A stretch of DNA of 64,000 bases, taken from NCBI GenBank assembly GCA_934489895.1, contig CAKSST010000003.1, forward strand, positions 1-64,000, in the 5' to 3' direction. This DNA comes from an uncultured Eubacteriales bacterium (GTDB lineage: Bacteria > Bacillota > Clostridia > Oscillospirales > Acutalibacteraceae). Numbering within the stretch: the stretch's first letter is position 1; every line of letters starts with the position of its first letter. Positions 32,768 to 41,162 of the stretch are shown here, piece by piece. The position numbers and the translations under genes are program-made. The notes below the pieces were generated by a model, which saw only the letters and a program-made list of their open reading frames with translations, searched no databases and was not told where the DNA came from.

Positions 32768-35056
32768 ATGGAACATAACGCAGGTCTTTTTGATAAAATT
32801 AAAGAGATAGGCTCCCGTATTCGTGAGCTGCGTGAAATTGAGGGGGTCAGTGCGCAGGAGATGGCTGCCCGCATAGGCGTCAGCGTTGAAGAGTATATCT
32901 CTTGTGAATCGGGCAAGGGTGATGTTAACTTTGCGTTTATTTACCGCTGCGCGCAGGCCTTTAATGTTGATGTTACTGATATTATTGAGGGCCATAGTCC
33001 TACATTGAAATCCTATACCGTAACCCGTCGCGGCAATGGGCAAAAGATTGAAAAAGCGCATGGTATGACATACTATAACCTGGCGCCTGCTTTCCGTAAC
33101 CGTATTGCCGAGCCGCTTTATGTTCGCAGTACATATGATGAATCTGCACAGAATAAGCCTATTGAGCTTACAACACACGCGGGTCAGGAATGTGATATTA
33201 TTATTTCAGGTCACCTTAAAGTACAGGTTGGTGACCATACAGAAGTTTTAGGCCCAGGTGACAGTATTTACTATAACTCTTCAACACCGCACGGAATGAT
33301 TGCCGTTAACGGCAGTGACTGCCTTTTTTACGCAATTGTTCTTAATCCCACAGGTGAGCCTATTCCTGAGCTTATGCCTGTAAATAAAGTACCCGAAAAA
33401 AGCAGTATTGTTAACGATACTGAGGATAGAATTTATAAAAAATACATAGATATTACGGTTGATGAAAATGGTACGCCTACCGATATTTCCTTTAAAAATA
33501 CCGAAAAATTCAATTTTGCGTTCGACTTAGTAGACGCCGTTGCCGAAAAAGACCCCGAAAAGCTGGCAATGTTACATATCTCGCGCGATAAGACAGAGCG
33601 CCGCTTCACCTTTAAGGATATTAAAAAAGCGTCAAACCGTTGCGCTAACTACTTTAAGTCAATCGGTATCAAAAAAGGAGACCGTGTAATGCTGGTGCTT
33701 AAGCGCCATTACCAGTTCTGGTTTGCAATGATAGGTCTCAACAAACTTGGTGCAATCGCGATTCCTGCAACAAACCAGCTTGTTCAGAAGGATTTTGAGT
33801 ATCGTTTTAATTCAGCAGGTGTCAGCGCAATTATCTGTACCGCTGACGGTGATACTGCAAATCAAGTTGATTTAGCATCGGCTTCCTGCCCGGAGCTTAC
33901 AATAAAAATTATTGTTAACGGCAAAAAAGAGGGCTGGAGATGCTTTGATGAAGAGTATGTAATGTACAGCACTGTTTATGAAAGAACAGATGACGCACCC
34001 TGCGGTGATGATCGTCTGCTTATGTTCTTTACATCAGGCACATCGGGATATCCCAAAATTGCGGCGCATAACCATAAGTATCCGCTCGGACATTTCCACA
34101 CTGCAAAATTTTGGCATAATGTTGACCCTGACGGTCTGCACTTTACAATTTCCGATACAGGCTGGGCAAAGTCAATGTGGGGAAAATTGTATGGTCAATG
34201 GATGTGCGAAGCTCCTGTTTTTGTTTATGACTTTGACCGATTTGATGCGGCAGATATTTTGCCTTTGTTTGCAAAATATCATATAACAACATTCTGCGCA
34301 CCGCCCACAATGCTTCGTATGATGATTAAGCAGGATATTTCAAAATATGATTTTTCATCAGTTAAGCATATGACAACCGCGGGCGAGGCGTTGAATCCAG
34401 AGGTTTACAAACAATTCGAAAAGGCAACGGGTTTGCAGATTCTTGAAGCCTTTGGACAGAGCGAAAGCACTATGATTATAGGCAATATGGTTGGCGCTTC
34501 TCACAAAATCGGTTCAATGGGCAAACCCGCACCTATATATAACGTTGATATTCTTACCTCTGACGGCCGTTCAGCCGCTGTTGGTGAAACAGGCGAGATT
34601 GTTATTGATATAAGCAACGGAAACCCATGCGGCTTGTTTACCGAGTATTACGGCGACAAGGAAAAAACCAATGAAGTTCGTTATGACGGATACTATCATA
34701 CAGGCGATACTGCCTGGCGTGATGAGGATGGATTTTATTGGTATGTCGGCAGGGTTGATGACGTTATTAAATCTTCCGGCTACCGCATAGGCCCTTTTGA
34801 GATTGAAAGTGTGCTTATGGAATTGCCTTATGTTCTTGAATGCGGCGTTTCAGGCGAACCTGATGAAACACGTGGACAGGTTGTTAAAGCAAGCATTGTT
34901 CTTACCAAAGGTACCGAGGGTACGGAAGAGCTTAAAAAGGAAATACAGAATTACGTTAAAAAGCGCACAGCGCCTTATAAGTATCCGCGCATTATTAATT
35001 TCCGTACAGAGCTGCCTAAGACTGTAAGCGGAAAAATTCAACGTAATAAGCTCTAA
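32768..35056 (+). CDS. Acyl-CoA synthetase with N-terminal XRE and cupin domains (Val-controlled)
   Basis: A 762-residue paralogue of the ligase at 30,146 with the same order of domains: XRE (RIRELREIEGVSAQEMAARI), cupin (HAGQECDIIISGHLKVQVGD, STPHGMIAVNG), and AMP-binding (MFFTSGTSGYPKIA, AFGQSE, YHTGDTAWRDEDG, KTVSGKIQR). GGGGG before the start may serve as ribosome site. It heads the operon with the VOR genes and ilvE behind a Val T-box, so the natural reading is isobutyrate activation to isobutyryl-CoA for valine synthesis. The DNA-binding and cupin modules might sense a ligand and act in transcription, or have been kept only as an allosteric part. Confidence 0.88.
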   Translation: MEHNAGLFDKIKEIGSRIRELREIEGVSAQEMAARIGVSVEEYISCESGKGDVNFAFIYRCAQAFNVDVTDIIEGHSPTLKSYTVTRRGNGQKIEKAHGMTYYNLAPAFRNRIAEPLYVRSTYDESAQNKPIELTTHAGQECDIIISGHLKVQVGDHTEVLGPGDSIYYNSSTPHGMIAVNGSDCLFYAIVLNPTGEPIPELMPVNKVPEKSSIVNDTEDRIYKKYIDITVDENGTPTDISFKNTEKFNFAFDLVDAVAEKDPEKLAMLHISRDKTERRFTFKDIKKASNRCANYFKSIGIKKGDRVMLVLKRHYQFWFAMIGLNKLGAIAIPATNQLVQKDFEYRFNSAGVSAIICTADGDTANQVDLASASCPELTIKIIVNGKKEGWRCFDEEYVMYSTVYERTDDAPCGDDRLLMFFTSGTSGYPKIAAHNHKYPLGHFHTAKFWHNVDPDGLHFTISDTGWAKSMWGKLYGQWMCEAPVFVYDFDRFDAADILPLFAKYHITTFCAPPTMLRMMIKQDISKYDFSSVKHMTTAGEALNPEVYKQFEKATGLQILEAFGQSESTMIIGNMVGASHKIGSMGKPAPIYNVDILTSDGRSAAVGETGEIVIDISNGNPCGLFTEYYGDKEKTNEVRYDGYYHTGDTAWRDEDGFYWYVGRVDDVIKSSGYRIGPFEIESVLMELPYVLECGVSGEPDETRGQVVKASIVLTKGTEGTEELKKEIQNYVKKRTAPYKYPRIINFRTELPKTVSGKIQRNKL

Positions 35057-35070
35057 CGGAGGCATTTTTC

Positions 35071-35739
35071 TTGTTCGATAAAAGAATAATTCTTATTGCA
35101 GGACATTACGGCAGCGGTAAAACATCGGTTGCCTTGAGCTGCGCGGCGGCCATAAATAAAAGCGGCTGTAAAACAGCGCTTGCTGACCTTGATATTGTTA
35201 ATCCGTATTTCAGGGCAAAGGATGACGCTGAAATTTTGCAAAATGAGGGGGTAGATTTTATCGCTTCTGATTTTGCAAACTCTAATGTAGACTTGCCTGC
35301 GCTGCCACAGCAGTTATATTCAATTATTGATAACAAAGAACGCCGTGTTGTAGTTGATGTTGGCGGTGATGATAGGGGTGCCTTGGCTTTAGGACGACTT
35401 GTACCTGCCATCAAATCCGAAAATGACTATGAAATGCTTCTTGTTATCAATAAATACCGACCGCTTACTGATACAGTGCAGAATGTGATGGAAATAAAGC
35501 AGGAAATTGATGCTGCTTGTAAAATTGGATTTACGGGTATTATCAACAATTCAAATCTTGGTGTTCAAACCACTGCACAGGATGTAAAAAACTCTTTGCA
35601 GTATGCTGATGATTGCTCAAAGGCATGTGGGTTGCCTATTGTTGCCACAACTGTCGCTTCACCGGTGTTTGAGCAGTTGCAGGATAAAATTGAGAATCTT
35701 TTTGAGTTAACGTTGCTGTTAAGAAATAAATATATATAA
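35071..35739 (+). CDS. P-loop ATPase (MinD/ParA-like) in the VOR operon
   Basis: A 222-residue protein starting at TTG 35,071, with GGAGG at the proper distance. The Walker A motif IAGHYGSGKTSVALS is at the N-terminus, followed by LADLDIVNPYFRAKD (a deviant-Walker/switch region) and VVVDVGGDDRGALALG as Walker B/switch II. The fold is SIMIBI-type, as in MinD, ParA or metallochaperone ATPases. It sits 14 bases behind the ligase and 22 bases before the ferredoxin gene, so it may help mature or regulate the oxidoreductase. That role is unproven. Confidence 0.8.
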   Translation: MFDKRIILIAGHYGSGKTSVALSCAAAINKSGCKTALADLDIVNPYFRAKDDAEILQNEGVDFIASDFANSNVDLPALPQQLYSIIDNKERRVVVDVGGDDRGALALGRLVPAIKSENDYEMLLVINKYRPLTDTVQNVMEIKQEIDAACKIGFTGIINNSNLGVQTTAQDVKNSLQYADDCSKACGLPIVATTVASPVFEQLQDKIENLFELTLLLRNKYI

Positions 35740-35761
35740 TTATTTAAGAAGGGGATATATT

Positions 35762-35968
35762 ATGGCAAAAGTTACGTTTAATACTGACCTTTGTAAAGGC
35801 TGCGGCTTGTGCGTTAGCGCTTGCTCCAAAAAAATCGTTGCCATCTCAAAGGAAAAAATCAACATAAAGGGACACCATCCCGCAGAAATTACTGACCAGT
35901 CTTTGTGTATTGGCTGTGCGTTTTGCGCAATAATTTGCCCTGACTGTGTAATTAAGGTAGAAAGGTAA
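35762..35968 (+). CDS. 2-oxoacid:ferredoxin oxidoreductase delta subunit (2x[4Fe-4S] ferredoxin)
   Basis: A 68-residue protein with two cluster motifs, LCKGCGLCVSACSKK and LCIGCAFCAIICPDC. Such small subunits pass electrons between external ferredoxin and the catalytic subunits of VOR/KOR enzymes. AAGGGGATA precedes ATG 35,762, and the alpha-subunit gene follows after 10 bases. Confidence 0.92.
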   Translation: MAKVTFNTDLCKGCGLCVSACSKKIVAISKEKINIKGHHPAEITDQSLCIGCAFCAIICPDCVIKVER

Positions 35969-35978
35969 GTGTGTTGTA

Positions 35979-37046
35979 ATGGCAGATAAGGTTCTTATGA
36001 AAGGCAACGAGGCTATTGCTGAAGCTGCTATTATGGCAGGCTGCAGACATTATCTCGGCTATCCTATCACTCCGCAGACAGAAATTGCCGCATATATGGC
36101 AAAGCGTATGCCCAAAATTGACGGCGTATTTGTTCAGGCAGAAAGTGAAGTTTCTGCTATAAATATGGTTATCGGCGTTGCTTCTGCCGGCAAAAGAGTT
36201 TTAACATCTTCTTCAAGTCCGGGTATCTCTTTAAAAAGCGAAGGTATTTCTTACCTTGCAGGATGCGACCTTCCCGCAGTAATTATAAATGTTGAACGCG
36301 GCGGTCCCGGTCTTGGCGGCATTCAGCCCTCACAGTCTGACTATTTTCAGGCAACCAAAGGCGGCGGTCACGGTGACTATAAGCTTCTTGTACTTGCACC
36401 CTCGTCAGTACAGGAGATGGCGGATTTAACAACAACAGCTTTCGACCTTGCTGATAAATACCGTATGACTTGTATGATTTTGGCTGACGGTACAATCGGT
36501 CAGATGATGGAGCCTGTTGAGCTTTGCGAGAAAGAAATCAACACTGTTGAAAAGCCTTGGGCTGCAACAGGTACCGGTCTTAAGCGTCCTCACAATATCA
36601 TCAATTCTCTTACCCTTGTACCCGAAATACTTGAGCAGCAGAACTTTGCACGTTATGAAAAGTATGCCGAGGTTGAAGCTAACGAGGTAAGATATGAAAA
36701 ATATATGATGGACGATGCAGATATCTGCATTGTAGCTTTTGGTATTGCTTCACGTGTTTCAAAAAATGCTATTGACGAAGCAAGAAAACAGGGAATAAAG
36801 GTTGGTATGATTCGCCCCATTACTCTCTGGCCTTTCCCCAAGGCTGTATTGGAGGCTGCTGCTGATGAATGCAAAGCTTTTATTTCTGTTGAGCTTTCAA
36901 TGGGACAGATGATTGAAGATGTTCAGCTTGCAACACGTTGTAAGCGTCCTGTGTTGCTTTGCAACCGTGTAGGCGGTATGATTGTTACCCCTGAGGACGT
37001 TCTTGCAAGCATTAAAAAAGCTAATGAAATCGGAGGTGCAAAATAA
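35979..37046 (+). CDS. vorB: 2-ketoisovalerate-type ferredoxin oxidoreductase, alpha subunit (VorB)
   Basis: A 355-residue protein starting MADKVLMKGNEAIAEAAIMA, then CRHYLGYPITPQTEIAAYMA, GPGLGGIQPSQSDYFQATKG and the C-terminal domain (VAFGIASRVSKNAIDEARKQ). This is the alpha subunit of 2-oxoacid:ferredoxin oxidoreductases of the VorB/KorA group. The complex decarboxylates branched 2-oxoacids to acyl-CoA with ferredoxin reduction, and runs in reverse as a reductive carboxylase. With a Val T-box and an aminotransferase in the operon, the biosynthetic direction is favoured. Its stop codon overlaps the start of the beta gene. Confidence 0.93.
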   Translation: MADKVLMKGNEAIAEAAIMAGCRHYLGYPITPQTEIAAYMAKRMPKIDGVFVQAESEVSAINMVIGVASAGKRVLTSSSSPGISLKSEGISYLAGCDLPAVIINVERGGPGLGGIQPSQSDYFQATKGGGHGDYKLLVLAPSSVQEMADLTTTAFDLADKYRMTCMILADGTIGQMMEPVELCEKEINTVEKPWAATGTGLKRPHNIINSLTLVPEILEQQNFARYEKYAEVEANEVRYEKYMMDDADICIVAFGIASRVSKNAIDEARKQGIKVGMIRPITLWPFPKAVLEAAADECKAFISVELSMGQMIEDVQLATRCKRPVLLCNRVGGMIVTPEDVLASIKKANEIGGAK

Positions 37047-37798
37047 TGGTTGTTTTTGATAGACCCCATGCTTTAGCGGAAGTTCCTTTCCACTATTGTC
37101 CCGGTTGTACACATGGTATAATTCACCGCTTAGTTGCCGAAGTTATTGATGAGCTTGGTATTGAGGGCAAAACCGTTGGTATTGCATCTGTTGGTTGCTC
37201 TGTTATGTCTTATAACTATTTCAACTGCGATATGGTTCAGGCTGCACACGGACGCGCGCCTGCAGTTGCAACAGGCGTAAAACGCGCTAATCCCGATAAC
37301 ATTGTATTTACATATCAGGGTGACGGCGACCTTGCTGCTATCGGTACTGCTGAAACAGTACACTCTGCCGCAAGAGGCGAAAACATCACAATTATATTTG
37401 TTAACAACGCAATTTACGGTATGACAGGCGGTCAGATGGCTCCTACAACACTGCCCAATCAGGTTACACAGACATCACCTTACGGCCGTGATGTAACTGT
37501 TGCAGGCTATCCTGTTAAAGTTTGCGAAATGCTTTCACAACTTGATGGCCCTACATATCTTGAGCGCGTTGCTGTAACTGATGTTAAAAATATCAAAAAT
37601 GCAAAGCGCGCCATTAAAAAGGCTTTTGAAAATCAGGTTAACGGTAAGGGCTTCTCACTTGTTGAAGTGCTTTCAACCTGCCCTACAAACTGGGGTATGA
37701 CACCCGAAAGCTCTATTGAATGGCTTAAAGAAAATATGCTGTCTTATTATCCTCTGGGTGTTTATAAAGACAAGTTTGCTGTTAAGGAGGACAAATAA
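37046..37798 (+). CDS. 2-oxoacid:ferredoxin oxidoreductase beta subunit (TPP-binding)
   Basis: A 250-residue protein with FHYCPGCTHGIIHRLVAEVI, HGRAPAVATGVKRANPD and the thiamine diphosphate motif YQGDGDLAAIGTAETVH...NNAIYGMTGGQMAPTT. The beta subunit holds TPP and, with the alpha subunit, forms the active site. Length and motifs are normal. It starts in an ATAATG overlap with vorB and ends in an overlap with the gamma gene, so production of the four subunits is tightly coupled. Confidence 0.94.
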   Translation: MVVFDRPHALAEVPFHYCPGCTHGIIHRLVAEVIDELGIEGKTVGIASVGCSVMSYNYFNCDMVQAAHGRAPAVATGVKRANPDNIVFTYQGDGDLAAIGTAETVHSAARGENITIIFVNNAIYGMTGGQMAPTTLPNQVTQTSPYGRDVTVAGYPVKVCEMLSQLDGPTYLERVAVTDVKNIKNAKRAIKKAFENQVNGKGFSLVEVLSTCPTNWGMTPESSIEWLKENMLSYYPLGVYKDKFAVKEDK

Positions 37799-38334
37799 TG
37801 AGTAAGACAAGTAATATTCTTATTGCGGGTTTTGGCGGACAGGGTGTTTTGTTTGCCGGTAAGTTTTTGGCATACAAAGGCATTATTGAAGATAAAAATG
37901 TAAGCTGGCTTCCGTCCTACGGCCCCGAGATGCGTGGCGGTACAGCTAACTGCAGTGTAATTATCAGTGAAAATGCAATTGGCTCACCTATAGTTAATAA
38001 GCCTGATATACTTATTGCTATGAATCTTCCTTCATTGGATAAATATGAAGATACCGTCGCAGAAGGCGGTCAGATATATGTTGATTCTTCACTTATTGAC
38101 CGTAAAGTAAAACGCACCGATGTTAAAGCTTTTTATGTTCCCGCAACCAAGCTTGCTGATGAAAACGGCCTTTCTTCACTTGCTAATATGATTATTATGG
38201 GTAAGATGATAAAAGAAGGAAATGCTGTTGAGTATGATAATATTGAAGCAGCGCTCAAAAAGATTGTATCCGCGCGCAAGGCAAATCTATTTGATTTTAA
38301 CCTTAAGGCTCTCCAGATGGGCTATGACTATTAA
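37798..38334 (+). CDS. 2-oxoacid:ferredoxin oxidoreductase gamma subunit
   Basis: A 178-residue protein starting with ILIAGFGGQGVLFAGKFLAY and containing WLPSYGPEMRGGTANCSVII, both typical of the gamma domain, which binds CoA and closes the complex. It overlaps the beta gene by one base and is followed after 19 bases by ilvE. Confidence 0.94.
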   Translation: MSKTSNILIAGFGGQGVLFAGKFLAYKGIIEDKNVSWLPSYGPEMRGGTANCSVIISENAIGSPIVNKPDILIAMNLPSLDKYEDTVAEGGQIYVDSSLIDRKVKRTDVKAFYVPATKLADENGLSSLANMIIMGKMIKEGNAVEYDNIEAALKKIVSARKANLFDFNLKALQMGYDY

Positions 38335-38353
38335 TATGTTAGGAAGTATTTTT

Positions 38354-39418
38354 ATGCTTAATATTACTATTGAAAAAACAACTTCTCCTAAAGTAAAACC
38401 TGACGAAGCCTCTTTAGGCTTTGGCAGACACTTTACCGACCATATGTTTGTTATGGATTATTCAAAAGACTTAGGCTGGCATGATGCAAAAATTGTTCCT
38501 TTTGATAATCTGTCACTTCATCCCGCTTCAACAGTTTTCCATTACGGCTCTGAAATTTTTGAGGGCCTTAAGGCTTACCGTGCACCCGACGGCGGCGTAC
38601 AACTTTTCCGTCCCGTAGAAAATATTAAAAGAATGAACAAATCTGCTGAAAGACTTTGTCTGCCTCAGTTGGATGAAGAGTTTGCTCTGAAGGCCCTTAC
38701 AACTTTTGTTGACTTAGAGAGGGATTGGGTACCTAATTCTGAAGGCACATCGCTTTATCTGCGTCCCTTTATGTTTGGCTGTGACGCATTTCTTGGCGTA
38801 CACGCCGTTGACAATGCAAAGTTTATGATAATTGCATCTCCTGTTGGCAGCTATTATGCAGAGGGCATTAACCCTGTATCAATTATGATTGAAACTGAGG
38901 ATGTTCGTGCTGTTCGCGGCGGTACAGGCTACGCTAAATGCGGCGGCAACTATGCCGCAAGCAACAGGGCAGGTGAGCGCGCAGAAAAGAAGGGATATTC
39001 TCAGGTGCTTTGGCTTGACGGTGTTGAACGTAAGTACATTGAAGAGGTTGGCGCTATGAATGTTATGTTTATGGTTGGCGACGAGATTGTTACTCCTGCG
39101 CTTACAGGCTCAATTTTGCCGGGCATTACACGTAAGTCTTGTATAGAACTGCTTCGTGAAAAGGGCTATAAAGTAAATGAACGGCTTTTCAGCATTGATG
39201 AGCTTAGATCTGCTCTTGCTGACGAAACCTTAAAAGAAGCTTGGGGTTGCGGCACCGCTGCAGTTGTTTCTCCTATTGGTAAATTAGTGCTTGGCGATAA
39301 TGACTATGTTATCAATAACGGTGAAATCGGTGAAGTAACGCAAATGCTTTATGATACTTTAACAGGCATACAGTGGGGTAAAAAAGAAGATACGCATAAC
39401 TGGATAGTTAAAGTGTAA
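38354..39418 (+). CDS. ilvE: Branched-chain amino acid aminotransferase
   Basis: A 354-residue class IV PLP enzyme from ATG 38,354 (AGGAAG ribosome site). Motifs: GLKAYRAPDGGVQLFRP, LYLRPFMFGCDAFLGV, TGYAKCGGNYAASNRAG, the EVGAMNVMFM block, and TAAVVSPIG near the end. This is the type II branched-chain aminotransferase, which makes Val, Leu and Ile from their 2-oxoacids with glutamate. As the last gene of the Val T-box operon it completes acid to acyl-CoA to oxoacid to amino acid, and serves all three branches. Confidence 0.95.
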   Translation: MLNITIEKTTSPKVKPDEASLGFGRHFTDHMFVMDYSKDLGWHDAKIVPFDNLSLHPASTVFHYGSEIFEGLKAYRAPDGGVQLFRPVENIKRMNKSAERLCLPQLDEEFALKALTTFVDLERDWVPNSEGTSLYLRPFMFGCDAFLGVHAVDNAKFMIIASPVGSYYAEGINPVSIMIETEDVRAVRGGTGYAKCGGNYAASNRAGERAEKKGYSQVLWLDGVERKYIEEVGAMNVMFMVGDEIVTPALTGSILPGITRKSCIELLREKGYKVNERLFSIDELRSALADETLKEAWGCGTAAVVSPIGKLVLGDNDYVINNGEIGEVTQMLYDTLTGIQWGKKEDTHNWIVKV

Positions 39419-39426
39419 AAATGCAC

Positions 39427-39752
39427 TTGACATAGTAATTTGACTGTGTTATAATTCCTGTGATATTGAAAAATGCGTTGAAGAAATTATGCATTATCTT
39501 ATTGTTTTAAGAGAGTCAGCGGTTGATGTGAGCTGATAGCAAAAGGTAAATTGCAGTCTCATTTCTGAGCATAGCTCCCTAAAATTTATAGTAAGGAGCT
39601 ACGGTCTAGCCCCGTTATCATGGCTTATGGTTTGTTTGAACCTGATTTGAGTGATTGTGTTATTTTATAGCACAATAAACAGGGTGGTACCGCGTATCAA
39701 ATGTGATTCGTCCCTGAGGCATTATTTTTAATGCCTCAGGGAATTTTTTTTT
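39427..39752 (+). promoter_or_regulatory. Promoter and T-box riboswitch, specifier CTC (Leu)
   Basis: Promoter: TTGACA (39,427-39,432), 17 bp, TATAAT (39,450-39,455). Stem I has AGAGAGTCAGCGG..GAGCTGA. The specifier loop before ATTTCTGAGC reads GT-CTC (39,558-39,560), with the lower stem AGAAAT/ATTTCT. The T-box AGGGTGGTACCGCG lies at 39,681-39,694. The terminator TCCCTGAGGCATTA..TAATGCCTCAGGGA ends in a nine-T run. Uncharged tRNA-Leu(GAG) would switch on the three genes downstream. Confidence 0.92.
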
Positions 39753-39770
39753 GAAAGGGTTATATTAATT

Positions 39771-41162
39771 ATGAAAAAAATTATGATGACAGATGTTACA
39801 TTGTGCGCAAGTACGGCAAACGGCAATATTATCAGCTTTAAGGATAAGGTTGAAATTGCCCGTAATTTAGGAAAACTAAATATATCTGTAATTGAATTGC
39901 CTGCAGTTATCGGCTCAAAAGAAAATGAAATGCTTATTTCTACGGTTTCTGCTTTTGTTAAAAATTCCGTTATTTCTGTTCCCGCAGGCTTTGATGAGCA
40001 ATCTGTTGAGATTACTGCAAAAGCTCTTTCTAATGTTAATAATGCACGTATATGTATTGCGGTTCCTGTATCTGCTGTTCAGATGGAATATATTTGCAAG
40101 AAAAAGCCCAAGGCCGTTTTAGAAATGATACCGGCTCTTGTTAAAAAAGCAAAAGAACTTTGTGCTGATGTTGAATTCTGTGCTATAGATGCAACCCGCG
40201 CAGAAGAATATTTTTTAAAGACAGCAATTGCTTCTGCGGCACAAGCAGGTGCAACTACTGTTTCTGTTTGTGACAGCGCAGGAACTATGCTTCCCGATGA
40301 GTTTGCAGCTTTTGTTGGTAATATCATTTCTTATTGTAATTTGCCTTTATGTGTTCAGTGCTCAAACGAATTAAAGCTTGCAACAGGTTGTTCGGTTGCA
40401 GCAGTCAATGCAGGTGCTGCTGCTGTAAAGGTTTCTCTTACCGGCAATGATGCTGCAAATATCCAGGAAATGGCACAAATTATCCGTGTTAAAGGTGATT
40501 CAATCGGTATTTCTTCAGAAATTAAGGTTACCGAGCTCAACAGATGTGTTGCATGTGTTGACAGTGTTTTAAGCAAGAATACCGAAAATGGAATTTTTAT
40601 AAATGATGATGTCGACGAAGATGATACCGTAATAAAAAGCGGTATTGACAGCAAAAAACTTGCAGAGATTGTTAAGAGCCGTGGCTATGAGCTTTCTGCC
40701 GAAGATAGTATAAAGGTGTTTGATGCTGTATCTGCCGTTGCTCAAAAGAAGATTTTAACCGCTAAAGAGCTTGATGCAATTGTTGCAGTAAATGCTATGC
40801 AGGTGCCTGCAGCATATAAATTAAAATCATTTGTTATAAACAGCGGTAACATTATCACATCAACAGCTAATGTTATTATGGAAAAAGACGGCAAAACAAT
40901 GTCAGGTATCTGTGGCGGTGACGGTCCTATTGACGCGTCTTTCCTTGCTATTGAACAAATTATCGGCCATCACTATGAACTTGACGATTTTCAGATTCAT
41001 TCCGTTACTGAAGGCAGACAGGCGATGGGCTCAGCAGTTGTAAGATTGCGCTCTGATGGCATTGTTTATTCTGGCAGAGGGATTTCTACCGATATTATAG
41101 AGGCAAGCATTAAAGCTTACCTTAACGCAGTAAATAAAATTGTTTATGAGGAGAATGCCTAA
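39771..41162 (+). CDS. 2-isopropylmalate synthase homologue lacking catalytic residues, with LeuA regulatory domain
   Basis: A 463-residue protein with the HMG-lyase-like TIM barrel and the C-terminal LeuA allosteric domain (NIITSTANVIMEKDGKTMSG, DDFQIHSVTEGRQAMGSAVV). The family's TLRDGEQ motif reads TLCASTANG (catalytic Arg lost). The metal motif HxHND reads QCSNE (both His lost), and the GERAGN segment is absent. Condensation of acetyl-CoA with 2-oxoisovalerate is therefore unlikely. With an intact leucine-binding domain and a Leu T-box, a regulatory or altered role is possible. The stop codon overlaps the next start by one base. Confidence 0.85.
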   Translation: MKKIMMTDVTLCASTANGNIISFKDKVEIARNLGKLNISVIELPAVIGSKENEMLISTVSAFVKNSVISVPAGFDEQSVEITAKALSNVNNARICIAVPVSAVQMEYICKKKPKAVLEMIPALVKKAKELCADVEFCAIDATRAEEYFLKTAIASAAQAGATTVSVCDSAGTMLPDEFAAFVGNIISYCNLPLCVQCSNELKLATGCSVAAVNAGAAAVKVSLTGNDAANIQEMAQIIRVKGDSIGISSEIKVTELNRCVACVDSVLSKNTENGIFINDDVDEDDTVIKSGIDSKKLAEIVKSRGYELSAEDSIKVFDAVSAVAQKKILTAKELDAIVAVNAMQVPAAYKLKSFVINSGNIITSTANVIMEKDGKTMSGICGGDGPIDASFLAIEQIIGHHYELDDFQIHSVTEGRQAMGSAVVRLRSDGIVYSGRGISTDIIEASIKAYLNAVNKIVYEENA

